A stretch of 64,000 nt of DNA from Fragum whitleyi (lineage: Eukaryota; Mollusca; Bivalvia; Cardiida; Cardiidae): assembly GCA_948146395.1 (NCBI GenBank), contig OX411544.1, positions 59,201,642-59,265,641 of the forward strand, read 5' to 3'. The notes beneath the pieces were generated by a model. It was given only the letters and a program-made list of their open reading frames with translations, was not told where the DNA came from and ran no database searches. The position numbers were made by a program, and so were the translations under genes. Positions 12,601 to 20,150 of the stretch are shown in pieces (within the stretch, counting starts at the first letter, position 1; each line of letters opens with the position of its first letter).

Positions 12601-15600
12601 AGCGTCAAGTTAACAAATATACACCAATGAATATGAAACCATAAGCTTGATCATCAAAATAAACTTATTTTCAAAACATGGAACCCACCTCGCCCAGGAA
12701 CGACCAGAGATAAAAAACATTTTATCATATGAAAAAACTCTGGAAACCTGTGTCCATTTGTCTATGGCAGGTTCAGAATGTTGGACCTCATTCGAAAAAG
12801 CCTCATTTTTTTACAGGTTCAATTGCTCACCATTAGCCTATAATCTTTACAATATTTTAACATGATGATGACAATAATGATAAACTCTTCAATTCATATA
12901 TTGAGAAAAAAACGATGTGAACAGTTCGCCGTCGTCAGGTAGAATGACCAATACACATATCCCTAAAGACATGTACATACTCACAATACCTGATTCACGT
13001 GCCATCTTTCCAACCCACTGCACTTTATCCACTGTATTGGACTACGTTACGCGAAGACAATTATTTCGCGCTATTCTAGACGAAACGCGCGAAATGACCA
13101 GTCTTCTCTTTACTTCATTAAACAACAAACAACACCATCTTTATGCTGCACCTTGACGAGGGGTTATAGAAAATGACCAAAGAACGGGCTGGTGATGCAG
13201 CTGTATGATAGAAATCAATATATTCAATATTATTATTATCATTATTATTATAAATACATTATAACTACTATTACAATTTAACTTTACATGAATCACTGCG
13301 GAAAACGAAATGCGTTACTCAAAGAAGAACTTTTATTTTTATGTATAAAAGTTTTACTTCCTGCATTTATCGATAAGCTACAACCCCAATTGACGAGATA
13401 CCTCCAATCTACTCTCTAAAGAATCAACAACATAACCATCCTTGCTACTTTCACTTCTCCAGCGACCATGACGCTTCCAACATCTATCAAGAACTCCTGA
13501 GTTTGCCGCTAAAGTGGCCCCACCCGATCTAAGCGAGTGTAAACCGAAATTAGAACTAGGAGAAATTTCCTTTATCCGCTTCAAAATTGTCTCCCTTGCT
13601 CTAGTATAGCTCAATGGTTTATCTTTAGTAATTAACTTACAAATAAATTTAGATCTATAACATGGCCTAAATAGATACATATTCATATCTGTGGTCTGAC
13701 CCGAAAGCTCCAGATAACGAGATAGAATTCGGTAGGGGCAAGCAACCGTACTTCCCCTAGCAATCACCATTTCGTCACCCTGTCTGTAACGATCAGTCTT
13801 ACTCTTGCGTATTTTTAATGAAAAATGCCCATCAAACATGCTAATATCGTTACATCGCAGGTTTTTAATCTCGTCGTACCTTAGAAAAGCTGCAAAGCCT
13901 AATGAAATAATACAAAGATCTCTTATTATCAAAATATCACTTGAATCACCATATTTATTACACAATTCAACCAATAAGTCTTTCCCAACGGGTTCCTTCT
14001 TTAATACTGGTTTTGACAATGTACGCTTAGCTGACTCTAAAAGATTCTTCACGTATAAGTTGTCCGTCGGATCGGCCAAATTCTTAAGGGAATGTGCCCA
14101 CTTAATGCTGAATATAGAAGATGAAATAACACTATAAGAACACCTTGCACTCATTAGCTCCGTTATGTACAGAGCCACTAAAACTGGAGAGGCTGGAATA
14201 GCTAATCCTCCCTTGGTAACGACAAAGTTTTCCCACCTTTTGAAATAGCTGTAGTATTTACACACTGTACTGTCAGCTCTAGAGTCAACCAGATAACCGG
14301 CCATCATCTCAGCCAAACCTTCGACATGATCCCTATCTACACCGGCTCTCTCAATTTCCTCGTTGATTCTCTGTTTCAATCCTAGACCTGAATGATACAA
14401 AAAACAGCATTAACCAAAACATTTTACAGCTATAAGACCAAACGTTAAAGGCCGCCCATCAAAAATACCGTTCTTGCCCCTTCCTCGCTTGGTCAAAACA
14501 CCTGGCTTGAAAAATATCGACCCTGTAATGATCTCAGATTCATTTTCAGTAGGAAAAAGCAACGGCCAAAACGGTGCAGATTTCCACTCTGGAACAACAA
14601 GTGCACATTTACATTTTTCTTTTTGAATTTTTCGTATACACTTTGCTATCAGTACTGGTGGTGGTACAACCCAGTTGTTTTCGCCGGACCAATCAAAGTT
14701 AAACGCATCAATACCTGATGTGCCAGGACACCAAAATCTCGAATTAAACCTGGTACATTTTGCATTATAGTCATGGGCAAACCTATCAAATGTAAATGGA
14801 CCCCATGTTTCGCTTACTTTTGAGTAAACCTCATTACAGACTGACCAGTCATCGCCATCGAAGATTCGACTTAATGTGTCCGCCTTCTTGTTCATTTCCC
14901 TAGGAATCCAAACTGACCTAAGATCAATATCATTCTGACTACATACTTTCTCTAATCCTAAAGCGATCGTCTGCAAATCACGCTCACCACTTCCAATATG
15001 CATTATGCTGCATGCGTTTTTACTGTCTGACTTGACACATACCTGTTTACCTCTGAGCTCATCCTCAAATGTACGTATATACCTGCGAATTGCTTCCAAC
15101 TCTCTCCACGTGGAACTCGAACCTGCTTCCGCTGCAGACCAAGTACCCGACATTTGACTGCTTTCTAAGCCATCTATAAAACCGCCATAGCCTGTACTAC
15201 TTGCATCAACATAAATGCTTGTGCACTCTGAGCCGCAAAACATTATGCCTGACTCCCTGAACTTACATTTGTTTAAATTGGAAAGATTTTTCTTCCAAAA
15301 CATAAGCTCTTGCAAAGCAAATTCATTCAAAACGACTGATGAATTCCAACTGGTTCTTTCTGCTAAACAGCCATACAAAAATCGTGAATGCAAACGAACC
15401 ACTTTACCCATGACACACTGCATAGATAACAGTTGACCGACCATAGCGGCAAGCAGTCGAACCGAAATCCACACCTTGCCACTTTGTACGCGTACTATCA
15501 AAATATCGAGCAGCTCTAGCGCTCTCGCCATTCTTTCTTGCACTACCGCTATCGTACCCCTTTCAGCATCCCAATCTAAGCCAAGCCATCTAGCAAACTG

Positions 15601-18600
15601 TTTTGGTTCCCAACACCACTTTTCGTCCGCTATCAAAAACCCGAAATCTACAAGATCGCTTTTCATAAACCTACTGGCAACATATGCTTTTTTGTAACCC
15701 TTTTCGCCACCCATTCCATCGTCGAGAAAAACTACTACCTTGTAACCCAGTGATCTCCACTTCTCGACCACTGTGCGCATGACTTTTGTAAATATACAGC
15801 CTGCAGTTGATATACCAAAAGCTAAAACTGTGTAACAGTAATACCTTTTTCGCTCTCCATCATGCCATGCAAAAACCCAAGTACGTGCAGTGCTCAGAAT
15901 ATATCATTATGTGGTGATACGCACCCCTTACATCAAAAGTAAATAAAAAATCCCCTTCTGAAAAAAGCTGCCTAGCAACCACATGATCTTCATAATGACA
16001 TTTGAATTTGATTAATTCTGGATTGATGTGTCTGCAATCTAATACTAACCTCGGTTTTCCCGACTTACCAAAAGCGACTGTCAATGGATTTACAATATAA
16101 GGAGCACTATGCTCTTCTCGAATACATCCTTTTTTCAATAACTTTGCTATTTCCTCACGTACAAAAACAGGATTATCTAAAGCAGACTTATTATTCCTTA
16201 ACTCAATGCTACATGGAATATTCATAAATGGCAACTTGTATCCATTTTGTATGACGTCAAGAATGTACGAATTAGCGTTTGCGTTCCTCCAATGTTGTAT
16301 ACAATTTTTCAGCCTTCCTACAGGCGATGCCAAATTTGCATTTGAATCTTCAGTCATGTCATTATTGATTAAACAGCGCTTATCTGATTTACTTTCATCT
16401 AAATAACAAGATAAAGAGTAACTACTTATCTGCACATTCTTGGAAATAACCACGGGCTCCATTACCGCCTTACAGTCAGCCCTCCAATGGCCCAATCTCC
16501 CACAACGAAAACAAGACCCTGGTCTCGCCGGCCTATTTGCACTGGTCTGTGTAGTCTCCGTAGCATCCTTGTTGGGCTCAGTTGGCGACATGTACGGGCG
16601 ATATCGTTTTCCTGAGTAACGTCTTCCTTGGCGAGCTTTTCTTTCTGCCTGATTATACGCTCGCTGAATCCTCTTCTCATCATCTGAGTCGTCTGCTAAC
16701 GGATTACAAACATACTCCTGTACTACTTTCCACCCATGTACCGACGAGTCGGCTAGCTTAATGCACTTCTGTCTATGATTAATGTACTGAATACCTTCGA
16801 CTATTTTCTCCTTTGCTCCGGATAAGGCCTCCATATTACCGGTCGAAGCATCTTGTAGAAAACCATTTGCCTGGTTAAGGTTGTCCAAAATACGCGCATT
16901 TGACTTAAACTGCTCTTCGTGCCCCTTCCTTCTAAATGTGTAAGTGTCCGACCCACCAATACTCTGTTGAATAGCTGACAGCTGAAACTGGGACAGTTCA
17001 CGCTGATTTAAATTAATACGCTGCTCAAAGTCTCTAAGCTTTGCGCTCATTAATTCCTCCATTTGAGACAACAGAGAAGATTCCATTGTCTCTGCTGCCA
17101 CGAGGTATGTAGTTATTTAACTTTAAACTGAGAAAAAACGATGTGAACAGTTCGCCGTCGTCAGGTAGAATGACCAATACACATATCCCTAAAGACATGT
17201 ACATACTCACAATACCTGATTCACGTGCCATCTTTCCAACCCACTGCACTTTATCCACTGTATTGGACTACGTTACGCGAAGACAATTATTTCGCGCTAT
17301 TCTAGACGAAACGCGCGAAATGACCACTCCTGTCTCTTCGCCTGTTGGCCTGTTTGTCTGTATGTCCTTTTGTCCCTCAAATATGGTAACATTGGCCAAA
17401 GCTTTTTATTGGTAAGGGATAGAGTCTTCATATTCAAACGAGTGTTGCTTGTAACAAGTCTTTTCTGTTGGTACAAATTAAGGTCATTAGTCAAGATAAA
17501 GCTCATTTTTCAAGGTCAAAATTTTGGGAAAATTCTGAAAAATAGCCGTAGGATGTTTAACAAACAGATCGTTTGTTCCAAGTCATTATACATATAAAGA
17601 GACTTGGTTTGTTTTCATAATATTAAATGGTTGTAATTAAACGTAAAACCATCGAAAGGACATGCTTTACAGAAACGATTCCATTAAGCTAAACACCCTT
17701 TCTCTTATAATCATTTTCCACTTTTTACAGACCTATATCCTTTTTAGAAGAGCCTCAGAATGCCGCCTGGTTTTCAATACTTATGATAGCCCTTGCACTC
17801 ACTGCTATAATCACGGGTGTTGTCCTCGTGACTCAGGTGTTCAATGGAAGTCGGAACCCATTTAGTAATAGGTATGCTAGAAATGTCTTTACTGTGCTTC
17901 ATTCGATTGTTTATGCCTTAATGATAACCTAAATTGTTAAGTGTTTGTGTATGATATTCCGACATAAATATGTGTGTTTATAGGAATGGAACAGATCAGC
18001 AAATATATCCGCGCCGTCTGATCAAATTGTGTTTTTTTAAAAATCTTTAGATAGTGTTGGTACCGTTGCATTTTCTAAAAAAATTGTTCTCGCTACTTTG
18101 ATAAATAGAGGATATTGAATGAGTGGCCATTGAATACCTAATGTATTAAAAGGAGTAATCTATTAGCACATAAAAACGAGGCTTTGTCGAGTTTCTACCT
18201 GTCTTAGATGGCGAGTTTAGTAAATCATGTATTTTATTAGCACAAAGTTGATATTCTATTTACAACATGACCTGACTTTTTGCTATAACGAGAGGACATT
18301 CATAGATTTATAGATTCTAGTTTTTCCGCGAAACATACAACGCCATTCGCAATATGACGTCAGCAAACGCATAATGACGTCATTTTCACAATGAAAATAT
18401 AACGTTGCTATACGTTGTTAGCTCTTTTGCATAATTATTCCACTAGTGTAATAACACCCAGTAATGTTCATCGGAGTTATTTCACTCGCGCGACACAGGC
18501 CATAATATAAATAAGATATGGCTCATCTTCTTTTCCAGTTCTACTTTTATAAATTTGAATTTCAGATATAGAGGTTACGGAAGATATGGAAATAGAAATA

Positions 18601-20150
18601 TGGCAATGGACGATTACGATGTACCAGGTATGTACGATGCTCGTCTTTTTCTATTGATATAGAGGATAATCGTTTGTTTAAGTGTAAGATCGATTTATAT
18701 TTCATTGAGTGAACAACAATAGCTATATTTTCAGGAGTGGCAGAGCCACGAGTGAAAATATAGTTTTTGTTGTTCACGAAATGAAATATTTATCGATCTT
18801 ACTCGAAAAACAAACGATTATTCTATTTCTTTAATGCAAAAATGAGACAAAATGTGAAATTGCTAGGACGTATTTTCGTAAAGCGCGTCATTTTGCACGT
18901 GATTGCTATGCAACGTTCATTGTGACGTCACTTATTTCGCCCCGCATAGATGACGTCAGATAGGATGAAATGCACAAAAGCAGGGCATAAGTTTTTGATA
19001 ATTTCACTGCTTTTGCGATGAGATTATTAAGTGATAATCTACCGTTATTTCTCGATAAACCACCGAAAAGCATTAAAGAAAAACATATCTTTCTTTTTGC
19101 GTTTGTCTTCTTTTTGATTTACATGAAATTAGTCGTAAATATGAATTGGCCCATTACATTCAGAACAATTTAGTGCCTAAGTGCCAACAGGTGCATAGTA
19201 ATATCTTAAGATTCAAATATAATGTTTATATCTAATAGATAGGATTACACATGTCACTCGTTCTCTTTTACACACTCATCAGTTTTGCGACCACGTCTAG
19301 CTTATTCCATAGAACATGTACAAGACATTTGAAAACTTAGGACAAAGGCGAATACTGTTAGACATTGTAAAGGCTGGCCAGGGGGTACTTGTAACTAAGA
19401 TTTATTCTTTAATCGTTCAACTATCTTATGAGAGCCTTGTCGTTAAGTGTCCTCCTACCAAATAACACTAATTCAGTCTGATAGAATTTTAATCTAAATG
19501 AATGTTTTCATATTTCACAGCAAGAAATTATCCACCACCCAAACGTAAGTAACTTATTTCAGATTATTATTAACATTTTAAGTGTTTATTTAGAATTTAA
19601 GTTTCAGGAAATTTCATTTTTAAGTTTTGGGGGGTTTTTTTAAATTTTTTTTGCCAGGATCACACAATTTAATACGGTTTTACGCTCCGAATTCATGGAT
19701 ACGATTCAAATGAACTTAAATCCATCCCAAATAAGAAAAATATACGGAATATGTAGAAATAACGGATATAAAAGATGATGGTGGTGTCCGTGGTCTAGAT
19801 GTTGACCCAAGGGTCCTGAGTTCGATTTCCAGGAGCGGCTATCCTTCTTGGTTCTTTCATTGGCCCACACATTCGGCGCGAGTACTGGTGAACTGTCCAG
19901 GGAGCAGAAACGAGAGGGATTAATCTAAAATGTAATAACTTGTTTCCCAACCGATGTAAGATAAATAGGTTTTAACCATAAAAGATGAAAGTCTTGTTTT
20001 TACGTTTCGTCAATTAGACATTGTTAATTATCGCAAAAACTATCAAAGATTTCTCCTGAATATTTTTGCAATACCTCATATAAATATAAAAAAAACCATA
20101 TTTCTATTCCAGAGAATCAATCATGGAGAAACGAAAGCAGATTCTACTGA
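508..20150 (+). CDS. Gene A: cadherin-repeat single-pass membrane protein (3' part, 16 exons)
   Basis: Spliced CDS: 508-684, 2485-2615, 2959-3145, 3835-4008, 4709-4849, 5327-5449, 6314-6493, 7157-7344, 7777-7871, 8854-8999, 10696-10874, 11848-12026, 17731-17871, 18566-18627, 19521-19544, 20113-20150. All junctions are AG/GT with compatible phases; the sum is 2 nt plus 721 codons with a terminal TGA. The product has about six extracellular cadherin-type repeats (acidic motifs such as FTDADGDTLDL, SATDGDGDTL and ATDSDAG; LNYETL in the place of the usual LDRE), a threonine-rich stalk, one transmembrane helix (NAAWFSILMIALALTAII...) and a tail of about 45 residues without a recognisable catenin-binding region. 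The likely role is calcium-dependent cell-surface adhesion or recognition at the plasma membrane; this follows from the fold, not from a known orthologue. The 5' end is outside the window. Gene B, starting at 26.7 kb on the same strand, is a paralogue. The introns carry many transposable elements, none of which breaks an exon. Confidence 0.85.
1093..1150. repeat. Hairpin-forming inverted repeat
   Basis: Two 27-nt arms (1093-1119 and 1124-1150) pair with one mismatch around a 4-nt loop. The arms start AGCGCGAAACAGTTG. Flanking AATGGCTC and AAGCAATCGATAT extend the similarity to 40140-40200 and 6795-6815, so this is the centre of a small dispersed foldback family in intron a. Confidence 0.75.
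2091..2414. mobile_element. MITE family M4, copy 1
   Basis: The termini AGTTAACAACATCGTGAAAT and its inverse (CGATGTTGTTAACTGTA at the right end) bound a 324-bp element. Its interior has CACTCAGCGCTCCATTCAT and a TTTGTTCA/TGAACAAA hairpin. Related copies are at 34913, 47621 and 58446. It ends 70 nt before the exon at 2485. Confidence 0.7.
2485..2615 (+). CDS. Gene A exon b (cadherin repeat 1, second half)
   Basis: Acceptor CTAG at 2481-2484, donor GTAAAG from 2616, 131 nt, phase 1 to 0. It encodes LSTDAYTAVLGASGTIVTLT and ends NITVTNE, a beta-strand-like cadherin ending. Gene B's counterpart 36793-36923 has the same length. Confidence 0.85.
2850..2897. repeat. Perfect 21-bp hairpin
   Basis: AACACTATTGTAAGTGCCTA... 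at 2850-2870 is exactly inverted at 2877-2897 with a 6-nt loop, flanked by imperfect GGGGTC/GACCCC. It lies 61 nt upstream of the exon at 2959, near where the branch point would be. Confidence 0.8.
2959..3145 (+). CDS. Gene A exon c (cadherin repeat 2, first half)
   Basis: Acceptor TTTCAG at 2953-2958, donor GTATGG from 3146, 187 nt, phase 0 to 1. It encodes APTLSGLPTSTQL, YNITCSDPSDTVSASLVSVT and EFFFAQKIST. Gene B's counterpart 38200-38386 has identical length and closely similar residues. Confidence 0.88.
3199..3414. mobile_element. MITE M7 (216 bp)
   Basis: Terminal inverted repeats TACTGGTTAGAGACCAATTC (left) and GGCGAGAATTGGTCTC...AACCAGTA (right), with TA at both ends. It has no coding capacity and lies in the intron between exons c and d. 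Confidence 0.75.
3835..4008 (+). CDS. Gene A exon d (cadherin repeat 2, second half)
   Basis: Acceptor TTCTAG at 3829-3834, donor GTAGGT from 4009, 174 nt, phase 1 to 1. It encodes YAVYSRSQADPSQGVFSYNT and ACTDNKDTVTGDLTVN, then PPV, which begins repeat 3. Gene B's counterpart is 39034-39207. Confidence 0.88.
4083..4322. mobile_element. MITE family M1, decayed copy
   Basis: The right terminus CCCTTTTTGCGTGACGGGTC is clear. The left terminus near 4083 (TGATCCGTACCGTG) is degraded. It belongs to the family whose termini resemble TGTGACCCGTCACGCGAAAA; better copies are at 12196, 20386 and 31902. Confidence 0.55.
4709..4849 (+). CDS. Gene A exon e (cadherin repeat 3)
   Basis: Acceptor TAAAG at 4704-4708, donor GTAAGC from 4850, 141 nt, phase 1 to 1. 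It encodes AAAQSVASNVVAGAIVYTLV and ATDNENNPVTFNVASN. Gene B's counterpart 47428-47568 has the same length. Confidence 0.82.
5327..5449 (+). CDS. Gene A exon f (cadherin repeat 3, end)
   Basis: Acceptor CTTAAG at 5321-5326, donor GTAATC from 5450, 123 nt, phase 1 to 1. It encodes YVLTITPQDAKNSGTSVTLT, a typical last-strand segment. Gene B's counterpart 54398-54541 is 144 nt (seven codons longer). Confidence 0.82.
5450..6313. other. Intron without a recognised feature
   Basis: This 864-nt intron contains short open stretches on both strands but no codon pattern, family motif or obvious terminal inverted repeat that I can support. Confidence 0.5.
6314..6493 (+). CDS. Gene A exon g (cadherin repeat 4, first half)
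   Basis: Acceptor TTTCAG, donor GTAATG from 6494, 180 nt, phase 1 to 1. It encodes NTAPTFSNLNNTITVNENTA and SATDGDGDTL, a textbook start of a cadherin repeat. Gene B's counterpart is 55082-55258 (177 nt). Confidence 0.9.
6850..7140. repeat. Dispersed repeat family K, copy 1
   Basis: It shares GATATCAGGC-, TTTTTAGAAA.AATTTGCA- and TATCTG.TCTCGG-type blocks with 37205-37520 in gene B, in the same orientation and order. A hairpin with arms TTATCATGACTAGGC and its near-inverse lies at about 7052-7083. Confidence 0.5.
7157..7344 (+). CDS. Gene A exon h (cadherin repeat 4, second half)
   Basis: Acceptor TTCTAG at 7151-7156, donor GTAAGT from 7345, 188 nt, phase 1 to 0. It encodes SALNYETLTAKVYELTIAVT, TVSLVDINENLAW and YRADIAEGS: the calcium-binding linker and the first strand of repeat 5. 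Gene B's counterpart is 56333-56523 (191 nt). Confidence 0.9.
7372..7560. repeat. Dispersed repeat with short GATT microsatellite
   Basis: Starts with about six GATT units, followed by GTTTAACGCCGCTTTTAAC and CAGTTATATCGCGGCGACTG. This combination resembles a repeat I know to be common in molluscs. A partial relative, GATTGAATGGGGTTTAAC, follows the exon at 57317 in gene B. Confidence 0.4.
7777..7871 (+). CDS. Gene A exon i (cadherin repeat 5, first half)
   Basis: Acceptor TTGTAG at 7771-7776, donor GTAAAT from 7872, 95 nt, phase 0 to 2. It encodes AVGTTLTNLGLNTTDPDIND and TLSCTMACVLAG. Gene B's counterpart 57223-57317 has identical length and phase. Confidence 0.87.
7905..8464. mobile_element. 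MITE M5 (TTAA-flanked, 560 bp)
   Basis: TTAA at both ends with inverted termini AGCTGCTCTTTCACAG / CTGTGAAAGAGCAGCT, starting 34 nt after the exon donor. TTAA targets are typical of piggyBac-type transposition; that link is inferred, as no transposase is present. Confidence 0.8.
8854..8999 (+). CDS. Gene A exon j (cadherin repeat 5, second half)
   Basis: Acceptor TTGCAG at 8848-8853, donor GTAATG from 9000, 146 nt, phase 2 to 1. It encodes SGCIVTVSTVYSLDSG and VSGSDSGGNTATTTLTIDIG. The alternative AG at 8861-8862 is rejected because 8854 matches the length and residues of gene B's exon 59159-59304. The last ~80 nt plus the first ~22 nt of the intron are the seed of the tandem array that follows. 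Confidence 0.88.
9013..9251. mobile_element. MITE family M2, copy 1 (239 bp)
   Basis: Inverted termini TGAGCCTGTGCGGGACATTT / GCACAGGCTCA, and an inner palindrome TTCTGACCAGC...GCTGGCCAGAA. Another copy at 56633 has exactly the same length. It sits inside the spacer between exon j and the first array unit (left flank ATTAAA, right flank AATCAGG), so it inserted after the array began to form. Confidence 0.85.
9252..10330 (+). repeat. 102-bp tandem array derived from an exon/intron boundary
   Basis: About eleven units. The GGATCC landmark occurs at 9290, 9392, 9496, 9598, 9700, 9802, 9904, 10003, 10105 and 10206, with a decayed last unit near 10307; the step is 102 bp except 104, 99 and 101 at three points. 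Each unit is ~85 nt of the 3' part of exon j plus a 17-nt GTAATGTATTAAATCAG spacer. Read through, a unit is 34 codons and stays open (CNVSGSDSGGNTATTTLTID, then NVLNQ). The frame is broken by the 104- and 101-bp units and by a net 3-bp change, and a stop in the M2 insertion separates the array from exon j. It is therefore not part of the normal reading frame. Confidence 0.9.
10696..10874 (+). CDS. Gene A exon k (cadherin repeat 6, first half)
   Basis: Acceptor TTTCAG at 10690-10695, donor GTAGGT from 10875, 179 nt, phase 1 to 0. It encodes NYTPTFAPTIYRYSITGYEA, then GSVTATDSDAGTFGDFSYSL, the clearest classical cadherin segment in the gene. No gene B counterpart is found in the window. Confidence 0.9.
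11848..12026 (+). CDS. Gene A exon l (cadherin repeat 6 end and stalk)
   Basis: Acceptor CTTTTAG at 11841-11847, donor GTTGTG from 12027 (weak after +3), 179 nt, phase 0 to 2. It encodes INSTSGEITTAISIENCNCT, PVYATDLGGLIGTATAVITI, then TATTTEPVVVTTE, a Thr-rich juxtamembrane stalk. The donor was chosen because only this phase joins the transmembrane exon in frame. Confidence 0.8.
12196..12377. mobile_element. MITE family M1, copy (182 bp)
   Basis: Inverted termini TTGTGATCCGTCACGCGAAA and CTTTTCGCATGACGGGTCAC(AA), with an inner palindrome TAGTCAGACTGCGC...GCGCAGACTGACTA at about 12250-12283. It carries no gene. Confidence 0.85.
12498..12566 (-). repeat. Split direct repeat B2
   Basis: These 69 bp, starting GTCTTCTCTTTACTTCATTA, are identical by eye to 13101-13169. 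They mark the downstream terminus of the YR element. Confidence 0.85.
12902..13100 (-). repeat. Split direct repeat A2
   Basis: About 199 bp starting TGAGAAAAAAACGATGTGAA, repeated at 17129-17326 with one A fewer in the A-run. It directly abuts B1 (13101), as expected for Ngaro-type termini. Confidence 0.9.
13101..13169 (-). repeat. Split direct repeat B1
   Basis: 69-bp partner of 12498-12566, placed between the recombinase ORF and A2. Confidence 0.85.
13378..14400 (-). CDS. Tyrosine recombinase of the YR retrotransposon
   Basis: 340 residues, intact. The N-terminal SAM-like core-binding part (about 20-120, DSTVCKYYSYFKRWENFV) precedes the catalytic domain. Catalytic residues by family pattern: Arg in FLRYDEIKNLRC (~177), the HSLRSGG box (H-x-x-R, ~291), then HGRWRS and the Tyr nucleophile in KDGYV (~324). 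In this family it integrates a circular DNA intermediate without target duplication, replacing an integrase. It starts 9 nt after the upstream ORF's stop. Full length and the complete motif set suggest possible function. Confidence 0.9.
   Translation of the reverse strand: MYHSGLGLKQRINEEIERAGVDRDHVEGLAEMMAGYLVDSRADSTVCKYYSYFKRWENFVVTKGGLAIPASPVLVALYITELMSARCSYSVISSSIFSIKWAHSLKNLADPTDNLYVKNLLESAKRTLSKPVLKKEPVGKDLLVELCNKYGDSSDILIIRDLCIISLGFAAFLRYDEIKNLRCNDISMFDGHFSLKIRKSKTDRYRQGDEMVIARGSTVACPYRILSRYLELSGQTTDMNMYLFRPCYRSKFICKLITKDKPLSYTRARETILKRIKEISPSSNFGLHSLRSGGATLAANSGVLDRCWKRHGRWRSESSKDGYVVDSLESRLEVSRQLGL
14410..15883 (-). pseudogene. Reverse transcriptase palm and RNase H, frame-shifted from gag/RT
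   Basis: The first ATG in frame is at 15780, but RT-like sequence in this frame reaches back to about 15880, where it continues the RT begun in the upstream ORF. The RT active site is VVFLDDGMGG (YXDD position). RNase H follows with the acidic set IYVDASSTGYGG, WRELEAI, VCVKSDSKNAC and NKKADTLSR. The reading frame differs from the upstream ORF by one base at a T5 run (minus strand, about 15877-15881). This could be a recent one-base insertion, a sequencing error or a recoding site. Family role: copying element RNA to DNA in the cell. Confidence 0.8.
15860..17101 (-). CDS. Gag-like protein with N-terminal part of reverse transcriptase
   Basis: 413 residues. The N-terminal ~190 residues are Gag-like (EELMSAKLRDFEQRINLNQR, predicted helical). 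A CCHC zinc knuckle C-FR-C-GRLG-H-WRAD-C follows at about 197-210. From ~290 the RT fingers/palm appear: KGCIREEHSAPYIVNPLTVA, KPRLVLDCRHIN and FLFTFDVRGAYHHI (first catalytic Asp). It stops 20 residues later in LGFCMA because of the T5 frame change; the RT resumes in the next frame. Gag would bind element RNA. Confidence 0.85.
   Translation of the reverse strand: MAAETMESSLLSQMEELMSAKLRDFEQRINLNQRELSQFQLSAIQQSIGGSDTYTFRRKGHEEQFKSNARILDNLNQANGFLQDASTGNMEALSGAKEKIVEGIQYINHRQKCIKLADSSVHGWKVVQEYVCNPLADDSDDEKRIQRAYNQAERKARQGRRYSGKRYRPYMSPTEPNKDATETTQTSANRPARPGSCFRCGRLGHWRADCKAVMEPVVISKNVQISSYSLSCYLDESKSDKRCLINNDMTEDSNANLASPVGRLKNCIQHWRNANANSYILDVIQNGYKLPFMNIPCSIELRNNKSALDNPVFVREEIAKLLKKGCIREEHSAPYIVNPLTVAFGKSGKPRLVLDCRHINPELIKFKCHYEDHVVARQLFSEGDFLFTFDVRGAYHHIMIYSEHCTYLGFCMA
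17129..17326 (-). repeat. Split direct repeat A1 (upstream terminus)
   Basis: 198 bp ending CGCGCGAAATGACCA at 17326, repeated as A2 at 12902-13100. It lies 27 nt upstream of the gag start and is the likely promoter-bearing left end. Confidence 0.9.
17731..17871 (+). CDS. Gene A exon m (transmembrane segment)
   Basis: Acceptor TTTTTACAG at 17722-17730, donor GTATGC from 17872, 141 nt, phase 2 to 2. It encodes PISFLEEPQ, then AAWFSILMIALALTAIITGV as a single membrane-spanning helix, then TQVFNGSRNPFSN with basic residues on the cytoplasmic side. Helix and topology are predicted from composition. Confidence 0.85.
18285..18500. repeat. Dispersed repeat family E, copy 1
   Basis: Contains TTTTTCCGCGAAACATA, two ATGACGTCA-type palindromes, TTGCATAATTATTCCACTAG and GAGTTATTTCACTCGCGCGA. 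An inverted relative lies at 39362-39560 in gene B. Confidence 0.55.
18566..18627 (+). CDS. Gene A exon n (cytoplasmic tail)
   Basis: Acceptor TTTCAG at 18560-18565, donor GTATGT from 18628, 62 nt, phase 2 to 1. It encodes RYRGYGRYGNRNMAMDDYDV(P): Arg/Gly/Tyr-rich, ending in YDVP, a sequence typical of tyrosine sites bound by Crk/Abl-type SH2 domains. Confidence 0.8.
18650..19090. repeat. Dispersed repeat family D, copy 1
   Basis: Begins with a long hairpin (about 18664-18825, arms containing GATAATCGTTTGTTT and its inverse AACAAACGATTAT). TGACGTCA motifs, ATTGCTATGCAACGTTCATT and AAAGCAGGGCATAAGTTTTT follow. An inverted copy with the same block order is at 40645-41060. Confidence 0.7.
19521..19544 (+). 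CDS. Gene A microexon o (24 nt)
   Basis: Acceptor TTTCACAG at 19513-19520, donor GTAAGT from 19545, phase 1 to 1. It encodes ARNYPPPK, a proline-rich motif. The strong donor, symmetric phases and in-frame join on both sides support it; skipping it would also keep frame. Confidence 0.7.
19781..19985 (+). mobile_element. tRNA-headed SINE-like sequence
   Basis: A perfect A-box (TGGTCTAGATG) is followed about 35 nt later by a B-box-like AGTTCGATTTCC, then a unique body (CATTCGGCGCGAGTACTGGT) and an AT-rich end. This is the plan of a tRNA-derived SINE. It lies in the last intron of gene A. Confidence 0.6.
20113..20150 (+). CDS. Gene A last coding exon p
   Basis: Acceptor TATTCCAG at 20105-20112. 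It encodes QNQSWRNESRFY then TGA at 20148-20150. The phase continues exactly from the microexon, giving a single open chain to the stop. Confidence 0.8.

Larger units (their letters stand above)
12498..17326 (-). mobile_element. DIRS/Ngaro-like tyrosine-recombinase retrotransposon
   Basis: A 4.8-kb element in antisense to gene A, inside the intron before the transmembrane exon. In element orientation the order is A1 (17326-17129), gag/RT (17101-15860), RT/RNase H (to 14410), tyrosine recombinase (14400-13378), B1 (13169-13101), A2 (13100-12902), a 335-bp spacer, then B2 (12566-12498). A1/A2 are ~198-bp and B1/B2 69-bp direct repeats, near identical by eye. This split-direct-repeat layout is that of Ngaro/PAT-type YR elements rather than DIRS1 itself. 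No SGNH hydrolase or methyltransferase domain was seen. The ORFs are open apart from one frame change in the RT, so the element is young. The 335-bp spacer between A2 and B2 is atypical. Confidence 0.85.
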
